A program made the position numbers and the translations under genes. A stretch of 64,000 nucleotides of DNA from Gammaproteobacteria bacterium (lineage in GTDB: Bacteria > Pseudomonadota > Gammaproteobacteria > Ga0077536). The stretch spans positions 114,213 through 178,212 of the forward strand of contig JAJFJQ010000070.1 of NCBI GenBank assembly GCA_021773835.1, in the 5' to 3' direction. Positions 36,748 to 46,615 of this stretch are shown here, piece after piece; within the stretch, counting starts at the first letter, position 1, and each line of letters starts with the position of its first letter. The notes under the pieces are model-generated. The model was not told the DNA's origin. It worked only from the letters and a program-made list of their open reading frames with translations, and ran no database searches.

Positions 36748-37710
36748 TCAAATCAATAGCTCACCAAGGCCAAGCAATGAATAACTGTTTTGCCCCTGGG
36801 TAAGCCGGCCTTTCAACACGCCCATAGCGAAACCTCCCAGCACCCAATTGACAATGCTTGTCCGATTCTCTAATCCAAGCTCTAGGGTATAAGAGTGTTG
36901 CTTGAAATCGAAGGTCCCGACCCACGCCTGTGGCCAACGATAGAAGCCAAGCGCAACGCTTGAGTTTGTAACTCTCATTTCCAGGTTCTCGAGCTCACCT
37001 CGCCCGTTATGTAACAGCGCGAACCCCGCTTTCTCACCGACAAGCGGCGTCAAAAGAGGACTCCGTTGGGTGTGAATATAAAGGTCTTGCGCATCATCCA
37101 CTTTGACGTAGATACCATGAAAGTCGGCCCATAGCCCGTGATAAGTTCGCGATAGGCGATTAAACGCCGGCAAGTATAAATATTCGTAGATTACCCTGCC
37201 GTCGATCTCCCGCCCCTGCCATTGCAATGTCGCCTTAGCGCTACCCATCCAAATTTTGGCCAGCCCTTTTTGACGAGAATAGATCACAGGGATTGGCTCT
37301 ACCGTCAGTGTGAGTCGATTCGTCTCACTCGCGAGCCTAATACCATTTTCAGGTTGACCTTGGAATTGAAAAGTCTCGGAATTAACGAGGGCAATTAAAT
37401 CCCTGGTGGCCGGCTCGATCGCACCATTACCAACTATATCGATCCACCCGTGATGCGCATCATTCAAGACGACGAAATGCTCAGCCTGATAGGCGTCGCC
37501 GTCGCGACCTCGATTGATATCGATGGCAAACGCGACGTGACCCAGTTCATCCTCCCCGATGAAAGAGAAATAGTCGGAATAATATTCTAGTGGTTGAGCT
37601 GCTAGATCTTCGGCCGTCGCATCATAGACGTCATTGATGACGTTGCCGGCATGTTCAACATTAGCACCGCTACCCAGAAATAGAATGAGGATTACAACAA
37701 CCGTGCGCAC
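36748..37710 (-). CDS. Exported protein of unknown function, probable beta-structure
   Basis: A 320-residue protein with a short N-terminal signal peptide (MRTVVVILILFLGSGANVEHA). The mature part is rich in alternating hydrophobic and aromatic residues (GFYRWPQAWVGTFDFKQHSY) suggesting mainly beta-strands, with the layout of lipocalin-like or AttH/CrtC-type carotenoid hydratase relatives. I cannot assign it to a family with confidence. Residues IYEYLYLPAFNRLSRTYHGLWADFHGIYV form a tyrosine-rich centre (noted as a region, about 185-215). It converges on dinB with 41 bases between stops and has no obvious partner. Confidence 0.6.
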   Translation of the reverse strand: MRTVVVILILFLGSGANVEHAGNVINDVYDATAEDLAAQPLEYYSDYFSFIGEDELGHVAFAIDINRGRDGDAYQAEHFVVLNDAHHGWIDIVGNGAIEPATRDLIALVNSETFQFQGQPENGIRLASETNRLTLTVEPIPVIYSRQKGLAKIWMGSAKATLQWQGREIDGRVIYEYLYLPAFNRLSRTYHGLWADFHGIYVKVDDAQDLYIHTQRSPLLTPLVGEKAGFALLHNGRGELENLEMRVTNSSVALGFYRWPQAWVGTFDFKQHSYTLELGLENRTSIVNWVLGGFAMGVLKGRLTQGQNSYSLLGLGELLI

Positions 37711-37888
37711 AATAAATTATCCGCGTACCAGTACTGTTTTAGTTCACCGTAATGGTGACCCATCCTATTAGGTGATCATAGTGCTAACCGATTAGACGCG
37801 GCATCAATGGACCCGTGCTGGGGTGTAATAAATCGTTATACTATTTGCTAACTGTGCTCCGCAGGGGCTCGCTCAAGAGGGAAATCGT

Positions 37889-39925
37889 ATGCATCATCTG
37901 CTCGGCATAGACGTCGGCGGTACGTTTACCGACTTTGTCGCGTTCTCTCCAGGCACGCGTGACCTCGTTGTTTGGAAAACCTTATCGACACCGCGAGATC
38001 CCAGTGACGGCATCGTTGGCGGCCTCGCCAAGGCGCCCGATATTAAAGACATCGATCACCTGCGCTTCGGTACGACGGTGGCGACCAACGCCATCCTTGA
38101 GCGTACCGGAGCGAATGTCGCCTATGTTACAACCCAAGGTTTCAAAGACGTACCGTTTATCCAACGCGGCAAACGCCAAAGTCACTACGATATTACGTGG
38201 ATCAAATCGAAGCCTCTAGTCAAACGACATAATTGTTTTGAGATCGATGAACGTATCACGCCACGGGAAGGCGTCTTCAAACCGCTGAACGAGGTGCAGG
38301 CACGGCAAGTCGCAACAACCATCGCAAACGACGACAAAATCGAAGCGATAGCCATCTGCTTACTGTGTTCGTACGTCGAACCCGATCACGAGCGACGCGT
38401 CCGCGAGATATTCCTCGAGTGTTGCCCTGATAAGCCGATCTCAATTTCCTACGACTTACTACCTAAATGGAAAGAACACGAACGCTCATCAACCACGATT
38501 GCTGATGCCTATGTAAAACCACTCGTCTCGACCAACCTCGCCACCCTTGAGCAACGATTGACCGACGAATGCGGGGTTAAGCGCGTTGCCGTGATCAAAT
38601 CAAACGGCGGAGAGATGACGCTCGGCGCCGCCCGCGAAGCGCCAATTCAATTGAGCCTGTCCGGCCCAACCGGTGGCGTCGTCGGTGCCAAGCAGGTGGC
38701 ACGGCTCATCGGCATTGACCAATTGGTTACGCTGGATATGGGCGGTACCTCGACGGATGTCTCGACCGTGGTTGACGGACGCGAAAGTTTTACCACGAGT
38801 TTCGAAATCGAGTTCGGCGTCCCGATCCAGATCCCCATGATAGATATCCGCACCATGGGTGCCGGCGGCGGCTCGATAGCGTGGATCGACAAAGGCGGGC
38901 TGTTACGGGTTGGCCCGCAAAGCGCCGGCGCCGATCCCGGTCCTGCGTGCTACGGACAAGGTGGTAGTGATGCCTGCGCAACGGACGCCAATGTCGTGCT
39001 CGGACGCATTAATCCGGAAAATTTTCTAGGCGGCGAAATGGTGCTGGACGCAGCCCGTGCACATACCGCAGTTGCAGAGATCGCAGAAAAGATCAGCAAA
39101 CCAATCGAACAAGCAGCGCTTGGCATCGTGCAGATCGCAAATAACAATATGGTCGGTGCGCTGCGTATGGTGCTCACCGAACGCGGACTCGATCCACGCG
39201 ACTTCACGTTGCTGGCTTTTGGTGGCGCAGGTCCGGTGCACGTGTCCGATCTAATGGAGCTGGCCAATATACCAAGCGGCATCGTGCCAAATTTTCCAGG
39301 TCAGTTTTCTGCCTTTGGCTTCATCATGACTGACGCTCGAGTGGACCTTGAACGCAGTGCGCGGATGACGTCGAAGGCATTTAACCGCGAGCATGCCAAT
39401 ACAGTGATGGCGGCGTTAACTAGGGAAGCCACTGCCGCACTCGAAGCTCAGGGCTATAACGACAATATTGAGATGTACCGCTCGCTGGAGATGCGCTATC
39501 TCGGTCAGAATCACGAGCTCGAAGTGCCGATCAGTTTTGACGAGTTTGATACTGAAACCTTGAGCGCAGTATGGGATCAATTTCATGCCGCACACAAAGC
39601 AAGGTTTAATTTCGATATACCGGGAGAGACGATTGAACTCGTCAGCATCAAGCTCACGGCAGTTGCCGTCGGCGAGAAACCAGAGCTTCCGCTCCTCGAG
39701 TCTGCGACGTCGGCAGCGACATTGAGCTCAAATCGCACTGTTATTTTTGACGACGGTCCACACGACACCCCGGTATACCAGCGCGACACGTTGCGCGCCG
39801 GGCATAGCTTCACCGGTCCACTACTCATCGAGGAGCCTGCTTCGGTGACGGTCGTCCGGCCCGGCCACCCTGTGCGGATTGACGAATACGGCAACATTCT
39901 GATCGGCCGCATAGCCGAAACATAG
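37889..39925 (+). CDS. Hydantoinase/oxoprolinase (HyuA/AcxA-like) subunit A
   Basis: A 678-residue protein of the ATP-dependent hydantoinase A/acetone-acetophenone carboxylase family. The actin-like ATPase starts LLGIDVGGTFTDFV. The middle ATP loops are LDMGGTSTDVS and TMGAGGGSIAW. The C-terminal phrase LLAFGGAGPVHVSDL is a family hallmark. It would phosphorylate its substrate while the B subunit completes ring opening or carboxylation. AGAGGGAAA precedes ATG 37889. It is the first gene of a tight operon with a four-Cys protein (14-base gap) and subunit B. Confidence 0.92.
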   Translation: MHHLLGIDVGGTFTDFVAFSPGTRDLVVWKTLSTPRDPSDGIVGGLAKAPDIKDIDHLRFGTTVATNAILERTGANVAYVTTQGFKDVPFIQRGKRQSHYDITWIKSKPLVKRHNCFEIDERITPREGVFKPLNEVQARQVATTIANDDKIEAIAICLLCSYVEPDHERRVREIFLECCPDKPISISYDLLPKWKEHERSSTTIADAYVKPLVSTNLATLEQRLTDECGVKRVAVIKSNGGEMTLGAAREAPIQLSLSGPTGGVVGAKQVARLIGIDQLVTLDMGGTSTDVSTVVDGRESFTTSFEIEFGVPIQIPMIDIRTMGAGGGSIAWIDKGGLLRVGPQSAGADPGPACYGQGGSDACATDANVVLGRINPENFLGGEMVLDAARAHTAVAEIAEKISKPIEQAALGIVQIANNNMVGALRMVLTERGLDPRDFTLLAFGGAGPVHVSDLMELANIPSGIVPNFPGQFSAFGFIMTDARVDLERSARMTSKAFNREHANTVMAALTREATAALEAQGYNDNIEMYRSLEMRYLGQNHELEVPISFDEFDTETLSAVWDQFHAAHKARFNFDIPGETIELVSIKLTAVAVGEKPELPLLESATSAATLSSNRTVIFDDGPHDTPVYQRDTLRAGHSFTGPLLIEEPASVTVVRPGHPVRIDEYGNILIGRIAET

Positions 39926-39939
39926 AGAGGGAACCGAAG

Positions 39940-40155
39940 ATGCGTTTTTCAAGCAACGGTTATTACGTGGAACGCTACATCAAGTGCGACAACTGCGGAC
40001 TGCTGATCTATGGCGACGGTGTCACCGCCACGGTCGACACCAATGAGGGCTTGTTTTGCTCGCAATGGTGCATTGATTGGGCCGGTGCACGCGCAGCGGG
40101 GATAGAGGAACCAAAGATCCCACTGCCGCGAGACGGCATACATAAAACACATTGA
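39940..40155 (+). CDS. 71-residue four-Cys protein in the hydantoinase/carboxylase operon
   Basis: A 71-residue protein with CDNCG near residue 16 and CSQWC near residue 44, four cysteines positioned like a zinc or iron knuckle. GAGGGA lies upstream, and the gene has only short gaps to subunit A (14 bases) and subunit B (24 bases), so it is translated from the same message. Small third subunits are known in acetone carboxylase (gamma subunit, zinc-binding) and in acetophenone carboxylase, although this one is shorter than those I know. Probably an accessory or metal-delivering subunit of this enzyme; inferred from context. Confidence 0.7.
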   Translation: MRFSSNGYYVERYIKCDNCGLLIYGDGVTATVDTNEGLFCSQWCIDWAGARAAGIEEPKIPLPRDGIHKTH

Positions 40156-40179
40156 TCCGCACCGAGGAGGAATGCACTA

Positions 40180-41889
40180 ATGGATATGGTCACGATGAGC
40201 ATCATCGAGTCGACGATGGTCGCGATCACCCGAGAGATGGGGATCAACGTTCAGCGCACCGCCTACTCCACGATATTCAGTGAAGCTGAAGACTTTACTT
40301 GCGCGCTGGCCAGCCCGGACGGCGAACTAATAGCTGTTGCCGATTTCTGCCCTGCTCAAATCGGCGGTGTACCGCTACTGGTCCGGTCGATGGTAAAAGA
40401 GATCCCGCTCGCTGAGATGAATAAAGGGGATGTCATTGTGCACAACGACCCCTACCGCGGCGGTCTGCATACACCCGAACACACCGTTTTCAAACCGATA
40501 TTCGTCGGCGACGAGATCATCGCGTTTGCCGTGTGCGTCGGGCATTTCGTCGAGGTTGGCGGTATTGCGCCCGGGGGATTTCCCGGTGAAGCAACCGAGA
40601 TATTTCATGAAGGGCTACAGATCCCGCCGGTAAAGATCATCGATCGTGGTCAAGATGTACCGCAGGTGTGGAAGATTGTGCTGGCCAACGTGCGAACGCC
40701 GCGAGTGAACTATGGCGATTTGCGTGCCTTAATCAGCGCCGTGGACCGTGGCGAAGAGCGAATGGCCGACCTTATCGAAAAATATGGGCTCACGGTATTC
40801 AAGCAGACGGTTTCAGATCTCCTAGATTATTCTGAAACCCGAATGCGGGCCGAGATCGCGACCTTCCCAGATGGTCGTTATGCCTTCACGGACTACGTAG
40901 AAGACGACGGCATCGAAAACAAACAGTACACCATTGAGGTCGCGGTCTACGTACAAAACGATGAGGTCGTTATCGACTACACCGGCTCGTCACCGCAAGC
41001 CAAAGGGCCAATCAATGCAACGCTAGGGGTTGCGTGGTCAGCGGCACTGAATGCGATGTTGCATCTTACCGATCACAGCATTCCAAAAAATTCAGGCTGT
41101 TTTCGACCGGTGCGCGTTGTCGCGCCGGGCGGAACTGTCGTCAATGTCGACTATCCCGGTTCGGAGGTTGGTGGCAACACCGAAACCCACCCGTTGATGG
41201 TGTGCGCGATCTTCGGTGCGATGGTTAAGTGCGTGCCGGACCGAGTGATGGCATCCGAAGGCACAACCCACGGGTGTTTCACCTTTGGTGGTTACGATGA
41301 ATTTAACGACGAGGCGTTCGGTGGTTTCGACTTTGCCTTCGTCGGCTACGGTGGACGCTCCTTTGCCGACGGCAACGATGCCACCGATTCGATCAACGGC
41401 AACTGCGCCAATACACCAATGGAGGTGTTTGAGACGCGCTTTCCATGGATCGTCGAAGAATGGGCGCTGCGCACAGATACTGGTGGGGCGGGGGAACACC
41501 GCGGCGGTCTGAGCACCTCAAAGACGGTTTTGTGCACCGGTGAAATGATGATTAACCAGATGAGCAATAAGCACAAGCTGTCGCCATGGGGGCTCGAAGA
41601 TGGCCGAGCAGGCCTGCCCGGCGCAACTTTATATCAGGCTGCAGGAACCACTGAGTGGAAAACGATGGTTGAGGCCTTCGGCAAGATCAGCCCAAGCAAG
41701 TATTCCAATGTGCCCGTCAAACCGGGCGATCGCGTTCGGGTACAGGCCCCCGGCGGCGGTGGGTTCGGTGATCCTCGGCTGCGACCTAAAGAGCAAGTGG
41801 TGGAAGATGTCCGCGAGGGCTATGTCAGTATCGAGCACGCAAAAGCGAACTACGATTTTGACGAATCCTGGTTGTCGTCGGGCGACTGA
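40180..41889 (+). CDS. Hydantoinase/oxoprolinase (HyuB/AcxB-like) subunit B
   Basis: A 569-residue protein of the hydantoinase B family. Landmarks are GDVIVHNDPYRGGLHTPEH, NVRTPRVNYGDLRA, DYTGSSPQAKGPINATLG, TGGAGEHRGG and the C-terminal PGGGGFGDPRLR. An AGGAGG lies nine bases ahead of ATG 40180. It would complete the ATP-driven carboxylation or hydrolysis begun by subunit A. The A-(Cys)-B order matches acetone/acetophenone carboxylase-type clusters as well as N-methylhydantoinases; which reaction applies cannot be told by eye. Confidence 0.92.
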   Translation: MDMVTMSIIESTMVAITREMGINVQRTAYSTIFSEAEDFTCALASPDGELIAVADFCPAQIGGVPLLVRSMVKEIPLAEMNKGDVIVHNDPYRGGLHTPEHTVFKPIFVGDEIIAFAVCVGHFVEVGGIAPGGFPGEATEIFHEGLQIPPVKIIDRGQDVPQVWKIVLANVRTPRVNYGDLRALISAVDRGEERMADLIEKYGLTVFKQTVSDLLDYSETRMRAEIATFPDGRYAFTDYVEDDGIENKQYTIEVAVYVQNDEVVIDYTGSSPQAKGPINATLGVAWSAALNAMLHLTDHSIPKNSGCFRPVRVVAPGGTVVNVDYPGSEVGGNTETHPLMVCAIFGAMVKCVPDRVMASEGTTHGCFTFGGYDEFNDEAFGGFDFAFVGYGGRSFADGNDATDSINGNCANTPMEVFETRFPWIVEEWALRTDTGGAGEHRGGLSTSKTVLCTGEMMINQMSNKHKLSPWGLEDGRAGLPGATLYQAAGTTEWKTMVEAFGKISPSKYSNVPVKPGDRVRVQAPGGGGFGDPRLRPKEQVVEDVREGYVSIEHAKANYDFDESWLSSGD

Positions 41890-42203
41890 AGCATTGACGA
41901 AAAGCACGACCTAATTCCCGGCGCACCGTGCCTGTGGTAGGTTATGGCCAATTAAAAAAGAAGGTCTAGCAGGCCGGTAGAGCCAAACCGGATTGCCGAT
42001 CGCTATCGCACAAAGCGTATTGCCCGTGCAACACGACACGTCCATCCGTAGCACGGCTTGGATTAAGCAATTATTGCTATAAATTTCAATAGCTTAAGTA
42101 CTAAATGGGCACTGCATCAAAATCGTCGATCTGGACCAGGCGCCTTGAATTGCACACGTTCACGGCGACCTACCACCGAAAGAGAAAGTTAAGGAGTGGG
42201 GTA
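41890..42203 (+). other. Intergenic region with possible promoter for the DUF1302 operon
   Basis: This 314-base gap follows hydantoinase B. TATAAA at 42078-42083 with GGCTTG 17 bases upstream is a weak sigma-70 candidate in an A/T-rich patch. The open frame of the next gene extends back to 42105, but that part has no signal-peptide character. No other structure is evident. Confidence 0.3.
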
Positions 42204-44072
42204 ATGTCTGCAAATTCCCGGTTTTGTTCATCAAACTTGATTCGCAGCTTAGCATTGTTGACCGCCGCGACCTCGATGTCGGCCAACGGTATTGGATTTA
42301 AATTCGGCGAGATATCGGGCAGTTTGGATTCGACCGCGACCTACGGGCAAACCTACCGCTTGGAATCCGCGGCGGATGAATTGATTGGGATTGGCAATGG
42401 CGGCACGGCGTTTTCGGTAAACGGCGATGACGGCAATCTGAATTACCACAAAGGTCTAGTCAACCAGACGGCGAAATTCACCTCCGAACTCGAAATTAAT
42501 TATCTAAACTTCGGTGCGTTCGTTCGTGGCATCGCTTTTAAGAATTTCGAGGCGGACGACATCTTTGATGATACCGAGCGCACACCTCTAGCAGATAACA
42601 CGATCCGCTTAAACGGTGAAAACATTTCATTGCTGGATGCCTATGTATGGGCGGAGTTTGACCTTGGCACCATGCCGTTCTCGATACGGGCCGGTGAGCA
42701 AGTCTTAAGCTGGGGCGAAAGCACGTTTATCCAAAACAGTATCAACGTGATTAATCCAGTTGATGTCAGCAAGTTGCGGGTGCCCGGCGCGGAGCTTAAA
42801 GAGGCGCTCACCCCGGTCGGCATCGTATCCGCGTCTCTCGGACTCACAGAAAACATCACAGTGGAAGCGTACTGGCAGTACGACTACGAGCATATCCGCA
42901 TCGATCCAGTCGGCACCTATTTTAGTACCAATGATTTTGTCGGAGCGAACGGCCATTTTGTTACGCTCGGATTCGGTCGATGTCCGGACTACATCAACTT
43001 CCCAGGGCCGGCAGGTCTTACCTCGGCGCCAAACTATCCCGGCGGGATCTGTAACCCGCTGTTATCGGGCGCCGCATTCACAGCAACTCGCGCGCCGGAC
43101 GTACGGCCGGATGAAGGCGAAGAATACGGCGTAGCGCTGCGGTTATTTGCACCTGCCTTGAATGACACCGAGTTTGGTCTCTATCACATTAAATATCACT
43201 CGCGCCTACCGGTAATAAATGCCATATCGGCCACGCCCGGTATCGGCTCTCCACCCCTCAATGCCTCGATAACCGGAACGCCGGCGAGTTATTTTATTAG
43301 TTATCCCGAAGACATTAATTTGTTTGGTTTAAGTTTCAGTACCGAGATCGGCCATACCGGTTGGGCGCTGCAAGGCGAATACTCGTTTCGGGACGATGCA
43401 CCACTGCAGATCGACGACCTTGAACTCCTCGGCGCGGCACTACATTTCGAAGGCTTAAATCCGATTTGTGCCGGTTTACTCGGCGGCTCTTGCACCAGCC
43501 AGCTCGGCGTGGTCGGCAACGGCGTTGTCGTACCGGGGTTCATCGAGCGTGACATAAGCCAGGTGCAGATGACCGCAACGAAGATTTTCAGCAACTACTT
43601 CAAGGCCGACCAGATCGTTGTATTGGGAGAATTCGCGGTCACGCACGTGCACAAGATGCCGGATGAAAGCGAACTTCGCTTAGATGCACCCGGCACGAAT
43701 CTACCGGGGAATGCGATCACAGCACGGGCGCTTTCTATAGCGAGTGGCGTACCAGTGCCCCAGGAGACCGGTGACTTTGCGGACGAGACTTCCTGGGGCT
43801 ATCGCCTGGTAGCGCGCATGACTTACAACAACGTCATCGGTGGCATAAACCTGACACCACGGGTTGCTTGGCGTCACGACGTCAATGGCAACACACCGGG
43901 GCCCGGCGGAAACTTTGTCGAAGGTTTTAAGCAGGTCACCGTCGGTCTAGGGGCTGAGTATCAAAATTCCTGGCGCGCTGATATTAGTTACACACCAATT
44001 TTCGGCGCGGGTAGGCAAAACCTGCTGCAAGATCGGGATTTTCTAGCTTTCAACATTAGCTATGCATTCTAG
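42204..44072 (+). CDS. DUF1302-family outer-membrane protein
   Basis: A 622-residue protein from ATG 42204, seven bases after AAGGAG. A signal peptide of about 30 residues (SLALLTAATSMSANG) is followed by DUF1302 text: SLDSTATYGQTYRLESA, RAGEQVLSWGES and NVINPVDVSKLRVPGAELKEA. The predicted beta-strand-rich body ends in the aromatic residues SYAF, like an outer-membrane barrel. Members are encoded next to DUF1329 and RND genes in many proteobacteria, often near pathways for hydrophobic compounds. It is the first gene of a four-gene run (11-base gap to the next). Confidence 0.88.
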   Translation: MSANSRFCSSNLIRSLALLTAATSMSANGIGFKFGEISGSLDSTATYGQTYRLESAADELIGIGNGGTAFSVNGDDGNLNYHKGLVNQTAKFTSELEINYLNFGAFVRGIAFKNFEADDIFDDTERTPLADNTIRLNGENISLLDAYVWAEFDLGTMPFSIRAGEQVLSWGESTFIQNSINVINPVDVSKLRVPGAELKEALTPVGIVSASLGLTENITVEAYWQYDYEHIRIDPVGTYFSTNDFVGANGHFVTLGFGRCPDYINFPGPAGLTSAPNYPGGICNPLLSGAAFTATRAPDVRPDEGEEYGVALRLFAPALNDTEFGLYHIKYHSRLPVINAISATPGIGSPPLNASITGTPASYFISYPEDINLFGLSFSTEIGHTGWALQGEYSFRDDAPLQIDDLELLGAALHFEGLNPICAGLLGGSCTSQLGVVGNGVVVPGFIERDISQVQMTATKIFSNYFKADQIVVLGEFAVTHVHKMPDESELRLDAPGTNLPGNAITARALSIASGVPVPQETGDFADETSWGYRLVARMTYNNVIGGINLTPRVAWRHDVNGNTPGPGGNFVEGFKQVTVGLGAEYQNSWRADISYTPIFGAGRQNLLQDRDFLAFNISYAF

Positions 44073-44082
44073 GATTGAGGAG

Positions 44083-45453
44083 ATGGCCACAGTGACTAAA
44101 AAAACCAGCACAATCCTGATCGGTATTTTAGCGCTCATTACTGCGATGCCCTCGATTGCGGAAATAAGTGCAGACGACGTCGCCCGGCTTGGCGCGGATC
44201 TCACACCGCTTGGCGGAGAGAAAGCGGGCAACGCTGATGGGACGATACCCGCCTGGGAGGGCGGTCTAACTCAGCCACCATCTGGATACACGCCAGGGGG
44301 ATATTACGTTGATCCGTATGCCGACGACGCCATCAAATTCACCATTAATTCAGGAAACGCGGCGGAACACTCGGATAAATTAACCGCAGGACATAAGGCC
44401 CTGTTGGCGACCTACCCCGAGAGCTTCAAGCTAAACGTCTATCCTACGCACAGAAGCGCGGCCGCACCGCAACACATCTACGATGCAACTAAACAGATCG
44501 CCGCAAGCGCCAGCCTCACTGCTGATGGAAACGGCGTTGAAAATGCGATCGTTGGGATCCCTTTCCCGATCCCATCGCAAGGTCTAGAGGTCATATGGAA
44601 TCACACGCTCAGATGGCGAGCAGATTTCGCCGAGCGCAGAATCGCACAAGCTGCGCCTACCCGTGGTGGAACTTACACGGTGGTCGAGTTCTCCGATCAA
44701 TTTAATATTCAATACACACGCGAAGGTATGACCCTCGCGGAACTAAACAATATTATCCTTTACTTTAAACAAGAAGTTGTAGCGCCGGCTAGATTGGCTG
44801 GTGGCATCCTGTTGGTCCATGAAACGCTGAACCAAAAGGTGGAAAACCGTAAAGCCTGGCTTTATAACCCTGGACAACGACGGGTCAGACGCGCGCCGAA
44901 CGTCGCGTTTGATAATCCAGGTACGGCATCCGATGGCATGCGCACCAACGACCAGTTCGATATGTTCAACGGTAGTCCAGAACGATACGACTGGGAATTG
45001 GTCGGTAAAAAGGAAATGTATGTTCCGTATAACAACTACAAGCTGCAAGATCCCTCAATTAAACATGACGATATCCTGACGCCACTACACATCAATCAAG
45101 ACCTACCGCGCTACGAGTTACATCGTGTGTGGGTCGTCGAAGCGACTCTAAAGAGTGATTCAAGACATCTGTATAAGAGACGTACATTCTACTTTGACGA
45201 AGACTCATGGCAGATCCTCGTGGTCGACCAATATGACAATCGAGACGAGCTATGGCGCGTGTCAGAAGGCTTTGCAATCAATCATTACAATGTCCCCAAT
45301 CTATGGACCACACTAGAGGTACATACGGATTTGCAGGCGGGACGCTACATCGCGATCGGATTAACCAACGAAAGCGAGCCATACAATTTCAATGCAGACT
45401 TCACCAATAACGAGTTTACGCCTGCGGCATTGAGAAGGAGCGGGAAGCGATAG
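44083..45453 (+). CDS. DUF1329-family exported protein
   Basis: A 456-residue protein. Translation starts at ATG 44083, with AGGA eight bases upstream, and has a signal peptide (ILIGILALITAMPSIAE). The DUF1329 opening ADDVARLGADLTPLGGEKAGN is typical; the name family is also described as outer-membrane lipoprotein LolB-like folds. The C-terminal part has FYFDEDSWQILVVDQYD, found in the family. It is presumably periplasmic or membrane-associated and may carry a hydrophobic ligand between the barrel protein and the RND pump (inference from gene order). Confidence 0.88.
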   Translation: MATVTKKTSTILIGILALITAMPSIAEISADDVARLGADLTPLGGEKAGNADGTIPAWEGGLTQPPSGYTPGGYYVDPYADDAIKFTINSGNAAEHSDKLTAGHKALLATYPESFKLNVYPTHRSAAAPQHIYDATKQIAASASLTADGNGVENAIVGIPFPIPSQGLEVIWNHTLRWRADFAERRIAQAAPTRGGTYTVVEFSDQFNIQYTREGMTLAELNNIILYFKQEVVAPARLAGGILLVHETLNQKVENRKAWLYNPGQRRVRRAPNVAFDNPGTASDGMRTNDQFDMFNGSPERYDWELVGKKEMYVPYNNYKLQDPSIKHDDILTPLHINQDLPRYELHRVWVVEATLKSDSRHLYKRRTFYFDEDSWQILVVDQYDNRDELWRVSEGFAINHYNVPNLWTTLEVHTDLQAGRYIAIGLTNESEPYNFNADFTNNEFTPAALRRSGKR

Positions 45454-45598
45454 TCGACAATTTTGATCGACGCTCAGACACCTAGTGTGTGAGACATCCG
45501 ATGTGTGGTCTTGCCCCGGCGCATTCCAGACGTCTTTACGTGGATGATCCGACAGCAACACCGTGTTGCACGAAGCATTCATCAGCGTGAGTAACCGA

Positions 45599-46603
45599 AT
45601 GCGAAATGCTCATTCGTTAAGGCCCGTTTTTCGCCGGTTTCCCATATTTCTCATCGTCCTTTCACTGTTGCTTGGCGCAACCGTACACGCAGGCGATGAG
45701 TCCACAATTGCCAAATTAGCGGCGAAATCGATGCTGCTTGACGGGGTATCCGCCGATGGGTTGATGGCCGTCGTTGGCGAGCGAGGGCACGTACTGATCT
45801 CCTCCGACGGCGTGCAATGGGAGCAAATCGTCGTGCCAACACGGACAACACTCACAGGCGTCTTTTTTCGCGACGGAAGCAATGGATGGGCGGTTGGTCA
45901 CGACGCGGTGATTTTGAAAACGACCGATGCAGGTCGAAGTTGGCGAAAAGTCTATGCCGATATCGAACAACAAGCGCCACTACTCGATATTCGGTTTCGA
46001 GACGACAACAACGGCATCGCAATCGGGGCTTACGGCGCCTATCTCGTATCAGAAGATGGCGGTGAGAATTGGGTTCAAGGTGAATTGAATGTCGTGACGA
46101 CCGAAGCAGTCAGCGAGACCGACGACGAAGATGAATTCGAAGATGCCTATGATCTCCACCTCAATTGTATTGCGGTATCTACGAATGGCCGCACATATAT
46201 TGCAGCGGAATCCGGCCAGCTATATCGCTCGGATGACTCAGAACAAAGCTGGCGATTATTACCATCCCCCTATGTCGGCTCCTTATTCGGCGTTCTACCA
46301 CTTGAGGGCGATACCGTTTTGGCCTACGGCCTGCGCGGACACTTGTTTCGATCAGAAGATGCAGGCGCGAGCTGGCAGGAGATTGAGACGCCAACCTCCG
46401 AGATGCTGACCAATGGCGTTATGGTAACGACCGATGAGATCTATATCACGGGACTCGGTGGGACGATCCTAAGAAGCAATGACAACGGAAAAAGCTTCAT
46501 CGCATTGGATCAAGGACATCGAGATGGATTTACCGCGATCATGCAAAGTCCCACCGGTGACTTGATCACCGTCGGTGAGAATGGCGTCGGCTTACTGCAA
46601 TAG
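45599..46603 (+). CDS. Ycf48/BNR-like beta-propeller exported protein
   Basis: A 334-residue exported protein. The ATG at 45599 gives a good signal peptide (PIFLIVLSLLLGATVHA); the frame is open from a GTG at 45563. The mature protein has repeats of the sort GNGWAVGHDAVILKTTDAGRSWRKV and YGAYLVSEDGGENW, i.e. Asp-box-like blades. A central acidic insert (SETDDEDEFEDAYD) interrupts the propeller. Proteins named Ycf48-like often accompany RND/MMPL genes. It may chaperone or cap the complex at the periplasmic face. It ends 12 bases before the RND gene. Confidence 0.85.
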   Translation: MRNAHSLRPVFRRFPIFLIVLSLLLGATVHAGDESTIAKLAAKSMLLDGVSADGLMAVVGERGHVLISSDGVQWEQIVVPTRTTLTGVFFRDGSNGWAVGHDAVILKTTDAGRSWRKVYADIEQQAPLLDIRFRDDNNGIAIGAYGAYLVSEDGGENWVQGELNVVTTEAVSETDDEDEFEDAYDLHLNCIAVSTNGRTYIAAESGQLYRSDDSEQSWRLLPSPYVGSLFGVLPLEGDTVLAYGLRGHLFRSEDAGASWQEIETPTSEMLTNGVMVTTDEIYITGLGGTILRSNDNGKSFIALDQGHRDGFTAIMQSPTGDLITVGENGVGLLQ

Positions 46604-46615
46604 ACGAAACACCCA

